Shown here in pieces: positions 9,957 to 21,375 of a stretch of DNA of 64,000 bases. This DNA comes from Syngnathus acus (lineage: Eukaryota; Chordata; Actinopteri; Syngnathiformes; Syngnathidae), in assembly GCF_901709675.1 (NCBI RefSeq), contig NC_051105.1:9542104-9606103 (forward strand), read 5' to 3'. The position numbers and the translations under genes are program-made. The notes below the pieces were generated by a model. That model saw only the letters and a list, made by a program, of their open reading frames with translations. It was not told where the DNA came from and searched no databases. Within the stretch, counting starts at the first letter, position 1. The number at the start of each line of letters is the position of its first letter.

Positions 9957-11239
9957 TTTATTTATGTATTTGTTGCACTTAAAATGTGTGTCTCGAAAAG
10001 AGTACATGATTCTACAATAAATTTTCAAATTTTGGTTCAGAACATAAATAAACTATAAATAAATTATCCACCAAAAAAAATATTTACATATAATAATATA
10101 CGTATAATGTCAAACCAAAAAATATTTTCACAATAAGATGAACCAATACTACACCTAAAACAGCTATTTTGTAAGCCATGTGGTGAAGAGAACCTGTCAA
10201 ACAATGGTTAGCTCAATCTTAGCAGCATGGTAACACATTATTGCCACAATCTCTTCCCACAGATGGCAACTCTAACTGTTTGATGGTGTGAGAAACAATT
10301 AAGCTGCACAATGACGGCTGCAATGAGAAGTCATCGCTGCTAATGGAATGACGTCTTGCTGTCACAATGGTATTTAACACGCACCACAATGGGTTGAGCA
10401 CAAACCTCCCACTCTCAAGTACTTTAAGCACCATAGCTGCCGTAAACGGTGTACTAATGTAAAGTCATTTGTGGGAGAAATGAGAATGCATTAACTTTAA
10501 ATTTACTTTATCAACAAATGGGTAAAATTAATTAAGCAAAGTTTTTCAATACCTACTAATCCCTAATCATACAACAACAGTGATGGCCCTATGGAATCTG
10601 TCTAGCATATGGACAGTCAATATTGGATCTTTTTTTGACTGAATTAACTTATTAATTATTTCAGCGATTACATTCAGTAATGGATGCTCAGTGCCTTAGA
10701 GCAAGGTATAGCGATTGCCCTTCATGTGCATGTGACTAATCACAAAGGGATTCTTCTGAGCTGTGCATGCTCACAACCACCATAAATTTAAATATCAGTC
10801 ATTTCTAACTGCATAAAAACAGCAAGCCAATTATATTTGAACTGAATATATTGAAACTTCTTCTTTGTCATACTCATATTTCCAAGATATATTTAAATAT
10901 TTTTGTCTTAGCATCATCAAATCTTTTAAAATCATTTTTGAGAGGGAAACAGGAAGTTTTTGAGAGATCACAAAGCAAAACCGATCCAGCGGGAATACAC
11001 GTCGCAAGGTCTTTAGTGCTCGTGGAGCTTTTTCAACCTTCAGCATTTTCACCTCAAGCAAAGAGGAGGAGCATTGATTTAGGGACTTCATAATTTCAAA
11101 TCATTCACCCACAGCATCGCTTTAATCAATCAGACATGGACTTCTGAACTTTGACCTTCAGGCATGACCTAAGGCTGTCCGAAGCCACCAAAATCATTCA
11201 ATACACATGCACTGGCTTTTTATTAAAAGATTAAAAAGA
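9957..11239. other. Intergenic, no gene seen
   Basis: AT-rich. The minus-strand ORF near 10831-11091 has no flanking splice consensus or domain and is not accepted. Confidence 0.6.
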
Positions 11240-11535
11240 TTAAAGCCCCAATGATCGTCACACACACACCTGGGTGTGGTGAAATTTGTCCTCTACATTT
11301 AACCCATCCCCGTGTGATTTTAATCCATCCCCTGGGGGAGAGGGGAGCAGTGAGCAGCAGCGGTGCCGCGCTTGGGAATCAGTTGGTGATCTAACCCCCC
11401 GATTCCAACCCTTAATGCTGAGTGCCAAGCAGGGAGGTAATGGGTCCCATTTTTATAGTCTTTGGTATGACCCGGCCAGGGTTTGAACCCACAACCTTCC
11501 AGTCTCAGGGAGGACACTCTACCACTAGGCCACTT
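11240..11535 (-). mobile_element. tRNA-derived SINE
   Basis: On the minus strand it starts with the box-A-like TGGCCTAGTGGTAGAGTGTC and the box-B-like GGGTTCAAACCC. A conserved body (CAAAGACTATAAAAATGGG) follows, and then a tail with GATCATTGGGGC. Part of the body recurs at 36306-36385. Confidence 0.75.
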
Positions 11536-14377
11536 ATCATGCAGTTAATAGACTTAAAGGTGCTAAATGAGGCGCAGTCAACAGGCAGAGGCAGAAAATA
11601 AATCTATTCCATTGCAAGGTGAGACATGCTTGTGCTGGATATTAATATTGGTTACTGTTATAAAAAAAAAAATATGTCTCATGTTGCGGGCCTGAATTTG
11701 AAGTTATGGGGTCAGCAAACACAACGACATCCCCTCAGTTGCCCACATCTTACTCACAACTCAACATATGATGAGAAAGTCAAGGTATCTACTCTATTCG
11801 ATTCCTTTTATCCTCATCACATACGATATTCGAACGGCCCTCCCGGGAAGAAGACAAACACATATTTGAGTTTAGTCTGACAACCTTTGCTCTTGGTAAG
11901 ACTTTTCGAAATGATTCTTGGGTCAGCGAGAACACATCATTTTTTGCTCTAAATATTTCCAGACAGGCAGCAGCTGCCTTCTTGACCTTGATGAAGATAG
12001 TGGAAAACAACCTTCTCAAAAAGAGAAATTTGCCCAGACTATTAGAAAATGTAGTCGAGGGCAGAAATGGAAACACTAGCCTTGATGTCCATTTTCTCTG
12101 TTGGAGTCAAGTTAACCTGCCGAGCAAATTGCGCTATACAACAAACTAGTTGAAAATATGAAATATAACCTTGTTGAAGTTTTGTTGTTGATTTGTTTGT
12201 TGTTATTTCATTTGGATGTCATTTGCATAGTATGTGCAACTTTTTTTCTGCCAACTACACTCCCTCTCTCACAGTCACAGATATTGTACACTGCCTTTTC
12301 ATGCCGCTGTGCTTGACAGAGTGTGGAATCATCCAATAGATTCCAAAAGACGATAGGAAAGACAGAGGGAACACAGGTCGAGTTCCTCTAAAAAGTGTCG
12401 GCCTATATGCCACCTCCAGCAGCTGATGCCTGCCAGACGTGTGTGTCGATATGTGCGAGTGTAATCCCTGCAACACCTCATTTCAAACAGATGGTAACAC
12501 CATAGCATAGTCATAATATCTTTGTGGAGGCATTGCCCTACAACTAAGGTAACCTTCAAGGTGCATTAGTTGTTGTGCACGGCTGTTCACACGTTCATTT
12601 TGATCAGAAATAATAAAAATAATAATATGAATATGAATAATAATAATGATAAATAATAACAATAAAGAATAATAATAAATAATACATAATAAATAAATAA
12701 TAATATAATAATAATAACCCTAACCCTAATAATGATAATAATAATAATAATGCTCTCCTTTCTATATTGTGTCATGATAGCATGGTAGCAGACTTTCCTC
12801 ACTCTCCATATTCATCCCCAAATGCAATGAAGTGGACTTCTGAGTCTTTCTTTGATCTTGGCAGCATATAACGGAGATAATGAAGGAGGTTTGCCCTCAG
12901 ATCTCAGCATCATATGCTGATCAGATATCCTAATTTGGAATTTAAAGAAGGTTTACTTATTATCCCCTGCAGGGATGGATGGATCTACTTTTAAGATGCA
13001 CACTTTAGTGTATAAACGGGAATGACAATATATGTCAGGGTCAAACTAAATTATCCTCACCCTTTTATAGTGGGGAACACTGCTCTGTACTTTGGTGGGC
13101 CAACATTACAACATTAGCACAAAGCCAAGCCAAGGTGGATTCCGTACTATTGAGCTGCAGGACAGCAAACAAAAAAAAATATCCTACAGTGGAAACTCTC
13201 AAGTTTTGGGGAAAATGTGTGTTTATCAATCTCTCCCACCCATCGAGAATCGTTTCTCAAAGTGTCGTCATCGGTACGTGTTCGCACCGGGCAGCTACAG
13301 TGCTCTTCACGCCACCGATCACCCAAGACTTTTCGATTGGTCGAAAAAAACTCTTGATTGTTTTTGGACAGATTGCTAAGTGGGTGGTGTGCACTGTTGG
13401 TCATCTTGAGTAGACCACGCATGATGAGAGTAGTGAGCATTTCTTGAGCACAAATTGTTTTGTTATCATGAGTGGGGTTTCTAATATTTTAAACTGTTAG
13501 GATATTTTTTAATTCTACTCCTTAAATTAAAACAAAGAAATATTCCTGTTTTTTGCGAACATGTAAACATTGTTTTGTTACCCAGATAGCCTTCAAACCA
13601 AAATTATACCCCAGAGATAATTTCAGCTGTGTTCTGGATCTGTCAGCCATGTTGGGGTGTATTTGTGACCCCAGGCATTTGCCTTGAAGTGGTCCACTTC
13701 CCTCCAGGGTACCAATTACACAGTCTTTGTAATGAATGCTTTGTTAAAGTTGGATTAGTCAAACTCACAGTTTGACACCCCATAGTGACAGCAGGACTTA
13801 ATTACTCAAACTCATGTATGTGGTGACATGAAACAGTTTTTGGTGGCTAGTATTTAAAACCGTATATTAACTGTTGATTTTAGAGCTGTTTAAAGTGGTT
13901 CCAGCAATCAAGAGGTATTTTCGAATAAATCAACTAAAACAGGGAAATTAGTATTGAATCGTATGACCCAAGTAGTTTAAGGGATTAATTTGTGTCATGT
14001 GATCAGGATAAAACGTAAAGAGGATGAAAGGAGTCTTGGGGGGGGGAAAAAAAGCCAATTGTGAAGTTTTAAATTTAGCTAGCGCAAGTCTCTTGACTTT
14101 CAAGATTCTATACAGTATACATGAGTTGACAAAAGAAAAAATAATAATTTCCATCACACTGCTGCCACCTAGAGAGAAAACCTGTTGAGTCCCATAAGGG
14201 ATAACAATTGCGTATGTGTGTGTAATATACTATAATTTGTAAACACGGCGTTGTTAGTGAAAATAAGGCTATCATTACATCTTCAGAATATGAAGAATTG
14301 AGAAAACGAATCAAATGAAGAATAAGAGAAAAAAAAGGCAGTGCAGCAGAAAGTGTGCGAAAGTTTGTGGTTGAACA
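11536..14377. other. Intergenic, no gene seen
   Basis: Contains an AAT-rich low-complexity stretch (12600-12750) with a short TAACCCTAACCCTAA run near 12716. Overlapping ORFs at 13092-13440 lack motifs. Downstream cps1 exons might be expected here, but none was recognised. Confidence 0.5.
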
Positions 14378-14399
14378 CACGCACACACGCACGCACACA

Positions 14400-14467
<68 letters not shown>
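14378..14467. repeat. (CA)n microsatellite
   Basis: Long CA run with CGCA interruptions at its left edge. It creates spurious CVCV ORFs on the minus strand. Confidence 0.95.
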
Positions 14468-14468
<1 letters not shown>

Positions 14469-14827
14469 CAGCCACAAGAGGGATTCATCCTTGAGGCGAG
14501 TTATCTAATCAGTTGAATGTAATGTGAGCATACTAATGTCCGACGAAACAATGTGGGGAATGTGGCAAAGCTTATCATTGCACTGTTCAAAGAGTCCCGG
14601 AAAGAAACAGGACTATCCGCATAGCCACACAAATGAGATAAAATGACACTCTGAAGCAGAAAGAACATTTCACGTCGGCCCATGAGTCATATGATGTCAA
14701 TCATTTTAAATGTTTGACAAATACACAAAAGACCAATGAAAGACGATTTGTCATTTAGCCTGTCATTTTGAGGCTAGTCCAGTAAATACGTCCACTAAAT
14801 AAGATTAGTCGTAGATTTGAATATGAT

Positions 14828-15140
14828 ACTGGGTGGGTATCGGCACCAGGTGTCGGTATCGGTACCGATACCAGCCTTATATCAGGTTATTGGAAATCGT
14901 GACGGGACTAGGAACTAGAAATTAGAAAATAGAAATATAAAAACACCATTAATTTCATGCAATTAAACTGCTATATCAGAATATAAAGGTATTTTTTTTA
15001 AATTATCTGTAATAATTTTTGGGGAGGGGTGATTTTATGTTTTATAAATATTAGCGGTATCGGCACTTGGTATCGGTACAGTGACTATTCAAGATTCGAT
15101 TACACATACTGTTATTGGTATGGTATTGAACATCCCTAGA
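14828..15140. mobile_element. Probable MITE rich in GGTATCGG
   Basis: Both ends carry GGTATCGGCAC and GGTATCGGTAC words, including the palindrome GGTATCGGTACCGATACC. It ends near GAACATCCCTAG. No coding capacity. Confidence 0.45.
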
Positions 15141-16746
15141 TTTGAATAAAATTAACCAGTTATTTAAATTCCAGATCCAATGTGGCCCTCAATCCCGTGA
15201 CTGGATTACAATGGGTAGAATTGCCATTTTGTAATGCCGTATTTGTAAGCACAAATCCCAACACACAAAAATGGAGCTTATCTATTTCCATATGCCCGCT
15301 AACCACCCACACCGCAGAGACGGAGAAATTGTCAAAGCTCCTCAACAACTGTATCTCCGGGTGCCAGAGGAAAATAAAGTTCATCGTTTCCACTTCATAT
15401 TGTTTCTGACAGTGAACCTTGTCGGAGGTGCAAGTAACATCGTTTGCAAAAGAAAACCGGAGCTGGGCAAGATGAATATTTTATATTCCCGACAGTATAA
15501 AATCTTTAAAGAATCTGAGAAAGGATTCTTTACATGAATATATGAATACTTATTTTAGGGTGCTTTGACACAACCACCCCTTTGTCCGTAATCAAACTCT
15601 AGTTTGTTTTCCCTGTTAGAACAAATTGCTTTGACCGGTGTGAACACAGAAGAGAAATTATATTCAGGCGAGGCTTATAAAAAAAAACTCTGGCATTGGT
15701 CAGTTATTGAGAGAAAATATATAACACAATATTCTGTGTCACAATTCCTTACAGCACAGTTTTTTTTATTGCTTTTCAATTCAAATGTTTTTTTTGGCTT
15801 CTTTAGTATTGGGGCAGAGGTTACATTGGTAAACTCTGGAAGTATTTAAAGTCTGTTGAATTGCTTATTTAGAGCTCTGATTAATATTCTGCACCAGCAC
15901 ACAGACAACAAATTGAAAACTTTTGGTGGCTGGGAAAGTGGAGGATTATACCTGCCTGAGTAGCTTCAAATGACAACCATTGTTACAGCAGCTCAGCCAT
16001 AATTAGAGAGAGAAATTACTTTGAAAAAAAAGGCTTTGGAACAGCTGGCGAAACATAAACGCTCTCTAATCCAATCAAAGAAGTAAGTCTCCAGGCTGGT
16101 CGAAGAAAACACCTACGGCTACTCCCCATTCCCTATCATGAGGGCAAGAGATACTTTCAAGTAAACACAGGTGACAACATTTTGTCTCCCGACTGCAAAT
16201 ACTCTGCAAAATAAATGACAAGTTTAAGTAAAAAATATCCAAGGGGTTCTCCATGTCGGAAAAATAAAGATAACTGAAACGCCTTGTGTTTAGGCTACAT
16301 TTATGTTTGGTAAGACTCTTGAGGGGGGAAAAAAAAGGTTGGAGGCTAAAAAGTCAGTTTTTCTTTTTTATAAAAACAAAGAGCTGACAAAACAACTAAC
16401 AAGCTTGCTTTGGTGCACTGCAGGTAAAAATGTGTGTATTGTTCTAGCCCTGAGTATTGTATTTTTTTTTTTTTAAGCGACAGCTGCCCCTGAACCACTT
16501 GGGGTGGGGGGGTGAAAAAAAAATGGGCACACTCGGCTAGCCAACAGCTACATCAGCTGCTAGCAGCAGATAATTGAAAGCAGAGGGAGAACTCAGCATG
16601 AAGTGTACATGCACTGTGTGTTATGTGCAAAGAATGTGTGGCCATTAGGCCCATGGAGACACAAGGACACACACACACACACAAAAACACACACTGTTTC
16701 TCTCTCGCTTACTCACACACACTCAATTCTTGGACGCTACTCTCAC
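15141..16746. other. Intergenic or 3' cps1 region, no exon recognised
   Basis: AT-rich, with a short CA run at 16671-16692. I could not recognise the exons expected after the cps1 remnant at 16747-16822. They may have been lost or diverged beyond reading. Confidence 0.4.
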
Positions 16747-16822
16747 CTGAGAGACCTGGGCGGCCTTCTTCAACAACCACTTCATCTCGTCCTCTCCAAG
16801 TGCAACATTCATTGCTGAGCCA
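16747..16822 (-). pseudogene. cps1: cps1 remnant exon (SGSAMN block)
   Basis: A 76-bp block with an acceptor (TTAACCAG) and donor (TCTCAG|GTGAGA). It reads GSAMNVALGEDEM and ends KKAAQVSQ, matching the ATP-grasp region of CPS1 (human SGSAMNVVFSEDEM). It has no stop, so this is the best-kept exon. Confidence 0.8.
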
Positions 16823-19434
16823 CTGGTTAAGCAACAGAGACACAAAGAAAAGGATTGAGGCGGAAGGCCACATGAGAAGAAGAGCAGCAAAAAAAGAGCA
16901 CATAAAAGCTTCAGACACTCATTATCGTTCTCTTGCATCACCATCGGGAACAAGGTCTGGAAACAGTGAAAATGGCAAACAAGCGATGTAGCAATTGAGA
17001 TGAAAAGCACCGCGGGCTCTTCAAACCAAGTTCACAAGTTTGTATGGGAATACTGCTCGTGACGTTTGAATGCTCTCTGTTCGAATTTCTGGCGATTAGA
17101 AAGAGGGCTGGAGGCGGTAGGATAGATGAAGGCCACGAGCTTGGATGACAGCTGTGAGGAGCACGTACAAACCCAAATGATAACTGAGTGTTCTTCTGTG
17201 GACCTGCAACTGGGAATCAGTATATTGGCTATGGTATCAATTATGCAATTAACAAAAATAAAAGCAACAGATTTGTTGCACAATAATTAGAAAAATAAAA
17301 TAAAACATTTGAATTACAAATAGCGCCTGCACACTTCAGACTTTCGTTTTGATGTCTCCAATTTCTGCCATGCAAGAACGTCATGAAGACATTTCTAAAA
17401 ATCTGTTCTCGCTTCTGCTTCCTGGAACAAATACAAAATATATATAAATATATATATAAAAAAATATAAAAGAAGTGATTTTTATATGCTTCAAAAAAAG
17501 GCCAGCGTGTCCTTGCAAGAAATTCTGAGAGCCAGTTTCGAATTGTGGTGAGTCATAAAACCAATCCAAGCACAAAACAAAACAATACTTTGTCGCCATC
17601 TAGTGGCGATGGCAAAACAAAAATAAACTTTTATCTCTCCCTCCTTTTCCTTTCCCTTTGCATAAAGAATGGGAAGACCAGAAGGAAGCAATTTCCCAGA
17701 TAGGTTTTATTTCATTCCTTGTGCATTACTATCGTTTCCTTATGGTGCTTAAGCAGTCACGACTGTCAAAGCCAATACATGTCACAATTAAAGTAATTGG
17801 CTGTTTTTTTTTAAATGGATCTCTAAATGGAATCATGGAAAGAAGAGGAGACATTATGCAAACCTCAACAACAAAACCCCGCATGAGACATGTCACACAG
17901 AAATGAGTGTTTGCTTGTAACAGGAGTCTAACATTAGCAAGGTAAACATGCAACCACACTGAAGCTAATGTGAAGCACACACGCACACACACACACTCAC
18001 CTTTGCCATTTTGCAACATTCACTCATAAGCATGCAACAAGGCAGCCTTGACAGAAACAAGCACCCCGCAGCTCAGATGGTATTATTCTCCCCAAACAAT
18101 AACAAGTTCTTTGAAATCATTGCAGAAATAGAACATTATGTCTGTGTGCAATATACGTAATAGTTTTAAAGTAGCATAAGAGGAAAGAAAGTAAGCAAAG
18201 AAACTGATTTTTAAAGCGGGACATAATTTTTAATGTCCTTTATGCTTCGTTGAAAAGAAGCAAAGATTTAAAACACTAGAAATTATTCATGCTTTATTGA
18301 CAGGGTGAAGGAAAAAGCTGCACTATTATTGCCAACAAAAAAACCAGATCTGACTTTTGAATGGATTCATCATATTAGTTATATTTATGTTAGGATTATA
18401 TTTCCAATAGGGATGTTCAATACCACTTTTTTTAATACTCAATTCTTGAGTAGTCATCGATCTTATCAGAACGTTTAATCTTCCCCAAAATGTTCACCCC
18501 ATTCGGGTGGTTGGGGGATCTGACTTTCCACTGATATGTCAACCCTGGAGAGGAGATGGGGGGGGAAAAAAGAGGCAAAAAAAAACTAATGAATAAGTTC
18601 AGAAAAAGAACAGAGAAGCAGAAAAACAAGGCACAGGAAAAAAGCCAGAGACAGAATGCACTTTGTCAATACACTTTATCCGACTGCCAAACCGCTATCA
18701 ACCAAGATTTATAGACTGTGGCCAATTTTAATTATTTTGGAGACTGATGACACAGTGAAAAGATGAGACGGCTAAAAACGGTTCATCTCAGCTGTGCCAT
18801 GGGTTTAGTTTATCAACCGAGGAAGTGTGTGTGTCACAAGAAAAAAATTTTTTTCCTGCTCCTTTTGTTCACAGTTTGCGGCTCCCTTTTTCGTCTGTAT
18901 GCAGCATGATGCCGTTTCCATGGCAATACCAGGTGGAATCCTGGAAATTCTCTTCATTATTCATGGGCTTGCTCCCCTGACCAGGGTTTATCTTCAAGCT
19001 CCAATGCCGACACCAGCGAGACCCCCACTAACACACACATATCCACACGCCTACCCACACCCACATTTAAAAACAAAGCCACAGGGTTATGTAGCTGTGA
19101 GAGTGGGATTTATGCTAATGCGAGCTCCCTGAACACACAAATCTTTAATCACACTCCAGTTCAATCACAGCATTCACTGGATGCCAAAAAAAAAAAATGA
19201 CACCAGTAAAGGAAAACATAAGTACCGGTAATACTCTTAAGCATCATTTGCCTTATTCCCTGTAAACTGGCTTCAACACAACAAATTACATAAGAGGATG
19301 AAGACATAAACTTGGCATGATGACGTTCCATGAAAGTAAATTTGAATTTATATGAATCACACATATGCTTCAGGCAGGCATCGTCCTATAACTTGCCTAT
19401 ATTGTAAAAATATTTCTCTTTAATGATAATGATA
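16823..19434. other. cps1 remnant interval, no further exon seen
   Basis: The exons for the expected ATP-grasp start (LGCGPYHIGSS in CPS1) were not found. The rest is AT-rich with small CA runs. Confidence 0.4.
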
Positions 19435-19560
19435 CTGTGGACCAAGGGGGCCTCTGTTGGGCGTCCATCTGCCAGCAGCCCACTATAATGTGTCCATCTC
19501 AATCGCTTCTACCCCAAAGGCGATGCAGACTACAAGAAGCTGACACATGAAAGGCTGCCC
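19435..19560 (-). pseudogene. cps1: Possible decayed cps1 exon (QIDT block)
   Basis: Minus-strand text reads VEAIEMDT, then TTA and the stop TAG, then WAAGRWTPNRG. At base level this resembles the CPS1 stretch KQIDT..AAEWPAQTN. The match is weak and the frame is broken. Confidence 0.35.
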
Positions 19561-19792
19561 GTACGACAACCAGACATCCATTATTAAACAGTAAGAGTGA
19601 GAGAAGGAAATCCATGTTGGAATAAGTTCACAGTGGACTCTGAGAAGAATTCTTCATGTTGATGCTGGAAGGCAGAACAAAAGAAGATCTATTATAACCC
19701 TAACAAAAATAGAAAACCCAAACGTGTAGTATGATTCTAAATATTTGGTCAATTTTCAAGCCTCAAAACACTTTACAGGTAATTTGGGTTAC

Positions 19793-19908
19793 CTTTTTGT
19801 AATTCGCAAGGTGCTGCTCCATCTTTTGGAGTTGGTGCAGGAAGCACATGTCAATGTCAATGGCTGTCAACTGATGGATCAGATCTACACTCATACCGCT
19901 ACGAAGGG
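19793..19908 (-). pseudogene. cps1: cps1 remnant exon (GMSV..LTAID block)
   Basis: A 116-bp block between TTAAAG and AAAAAG|GTAACC. It reads LRSGMSVDLIHQLTAID and then DMCFLHQL. Human CPS1 has NMSLDEIEKLTYID and then KWFLYKM, so there is an extra dipeptide and the tryptophan is lost. The frame stays open. Confidence 0.7.
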
Positions 19909-20176
19909 CTTTAAGGGGAGAAACATGAAACAGAAGCAGCGAAACATTTATAATTCATCATAATCAACTTCATCATTCATTCTCCTTCTTGCAAGGGCAG
20001 AAATCCAACACATTTCCTTCAATAGAATCTTAAAATTCATTGCTTGTTCAAGTAATGCTCCAAATAATACATGGTGGACTGGAGAATTGAAAAAAAAAAA
20101 ATCATGATGTGCATCTTAATGTGACTTAATCATGTTTTATCCAATTTGACGCCATGGTTGAATTATTGAGGCTAAA

Positions 20177-20281
20177 TCAAAGCTCATGTTGCAAATTGTG
20201 AGGTGTTTGTCCAAGCTTTTTTTCCAGAGGCAGTCGTGGCACAAATCCATCCACTGATGGATGGCACATCCTCAGGGTGTT
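20177..20281 (-). pseudogene. cps1: cps1 remnant exon (RMCHPS block) with stop
   Basis: After the acceptor GCATGCAG it reads NTLRMCHPSVDGFVPRLPLE, close to CPS1 ALRMCHPS.EGF.PRLP. It continues KKLG...NLQHEL and hits TGA at 20177-20179, where CPS1 continues SEPSSTR. No donor precedes the stop. Confidence 0.8.
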
Positions 20282-20389
20282 CTGCATGCCAACATTGCCG
20301 CCACCTGAATCCATTTGATTGATATCCGTATAGTATTTATAAATCACAACTGAAAGTTTATGATGTGTCATAAAGCCAAATACAGCAAG

Positions 20390-20617
20390 TGAATGAGTGA
20401 CTGATATCCATCACCTCTTCAACACTCTTCATCGCACTGCCCGGTTCACTTGACATGCCTTGAAAGTGGTCCAGGTCCCAGCAGGGGGGGATCTTGGTGA
20501 CGATGTTGTCTAAACCGGGCTCAGAGCAGGCTGTGGTCTTTTTGGATATATAATTCTTCACCTCAGGTAAGGGGATCCCAAGCGCTAACTTGGCAGCCAG
20601 AAATGCCAAAGGGGTAT
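20390..20617 (-). pseudogene. cps1: cps1 remnant exon (LALGIPLPE block)
   Basis: Acceptor TGTCACAG. It reads [20 protein letters not shown], later [17 protein letters not shown] and [13 protein letters not shown]1 has TKIPRWDLDRF.G and SSMKSVGEVM, so one extra codon is present and the conserved Arg is lost. TACCCCTTTGGC may carry an extra T relative to the expected TACCCCTTGGC. No donor was identified at the 3' edge. Confidence 0.8.
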
Positions 20618-21019
20618 CTGTGACACATTGGACATCATGCAAGAGCAAAATAATCAATGTGGTCAATAATACATTTGTTTACGACCAGAGGGGTTTAATC
20701 CTTAAAGGGGAAATCAAATCCACTTTTTTTTTTGCAATTTGTTTTGTATGGCCCAACTAGTCAAAACAGTGTTTTGAATAATGTTATGTTTGTTGAATAT
20801 GAATTAAACAGTCTGCGTATAGCATAGTTGAAGTTGTAATATCACCATTCACCACTAGATGTCAGACATGGCTTCGTTGTGCTTGCACCGGGTCTTATAC
20901 TGCCACGTTTCACAACATTGTTGTCGCATCAAAATTAAGATTGCGGGCCTCATTATTAGATGTTGTATAACAAATGTGAGAAGCGTCAAACGTGGCAATG
21001 TGTATTGGGAACACGGTAA

Positions 21020-21100
21020 ATCTTTAAATACCTCAGTGGGGCTGCAATGAGCCTCTGGGTGGAAGTGAGCTGTGAAAACCGGTTTAGAGTTGTGCCTGGT
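21020..21100 (-). pseudogene. cps1: cps1 remnant exon (FHPE block)
   Basis: Reads KPVFTAHFHPEAHCSPTE, matching the glutamine amidotransferase FHPE motif of CPS1 (human PFFAVQFHPEV). The catalytic His-Pro-Glu is still readable, but no clean splice sites remain. Confidence 0.75.
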
Positions 21101-21277
21101 GGTTTGATATGAGTGCACAAAATCAAGTCAATAGTATTATACTCACCACCCCATGGAGATATCGCCACTTTCACTACATATTTCATGAGCCGAGACGAGA
21201 GCTATGCTTATTCGTGGAATGGAAAAAAATCATACGGCATGTTTTCCTGAAAGTCATTTACAATGAGTGAAACTAAC

Positions 21278-21375
21278 CTCATTTGTGCCGGCGTTGACAT
21301 TGATGAAAAGCTATCTATGCGGTAGCCATGATTCTGTGCAGTAATGAAGGCCTGGACTGTCATCGCATTCAGTTT
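21278..21375 (-). pseudogene. cps1: cps1 remnant exon (QAFITAQNHGY block), frame broken
   Basis: Reads VQAFITAQNHGYRIDS, identical to CPS1 over FITAQNHGY. The expected INVN.GTNE (CPS1 VNVNDQTNE) then appears in a different frame before the donor GAG|GTTAGT. About 25 bp encoding the PPGWKPL stretch are missing. This is direct evidence of inactivation. Confidence 0.8.

Larger units (their letters stand above)
16747..21375 (-). pseudogene. cps1: cps1 (carbamoyl-phosphate synthetase) remnant
   Basis: Minus-strand blocks match vertebrate CPS1/CPS III in the correct 5' to 3' order. They are the glutaminase-domain QAFITAQNHGY (21278-21375), the FHPE block (about 21020-21100), LALGIPLPE...TKIP (about 20390-20617), LRMCHPSVDGF (20177-20281), GMSV...IHQLTAID (19793-19908) and SGSAMN...EDEM (16747-16822). 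In the working enzyme this mitochondrial protein makes carbamoyl phosphate for the urea cycle. Here about 400 codons between the FHPE block and LALGIPLPE are missing, with only some 400 bp left between them. The QNHGY block has a frame-breaking deletion, and a stop follows the LRMCHPS block. Neither N- nor C-terminal exons were found. The position beside myl1 fits vertebrate synteny. A badly assembled functional gene is the main alternative. Confidence 0.8.

Noticed and set aside
10831-11091. Minus-strand 86-aa ORF considered as a further cps1 exon
   Set aside because: No match to any CPS1 block I recall and no flanking acceptor or donor.
13092-13440. Three overlapping ORFs of about 95 aa on both strands
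   Set aside because: No start context, splice signals or recognisable motifs. Overlap in several frames suggests chance openness.
14108-14488. ORFs encoding Cys-Val runs
   Set aside because: Produced by the CA microsatellite. The similar ORFs at 55012-55367 are rejected for the same reason.
15160-15393. Minus-strand 77-aa ORF considered as a further cps1 exon
   Set aside because: The sequence does not resemble CPS1 and the borders are not splice sites.
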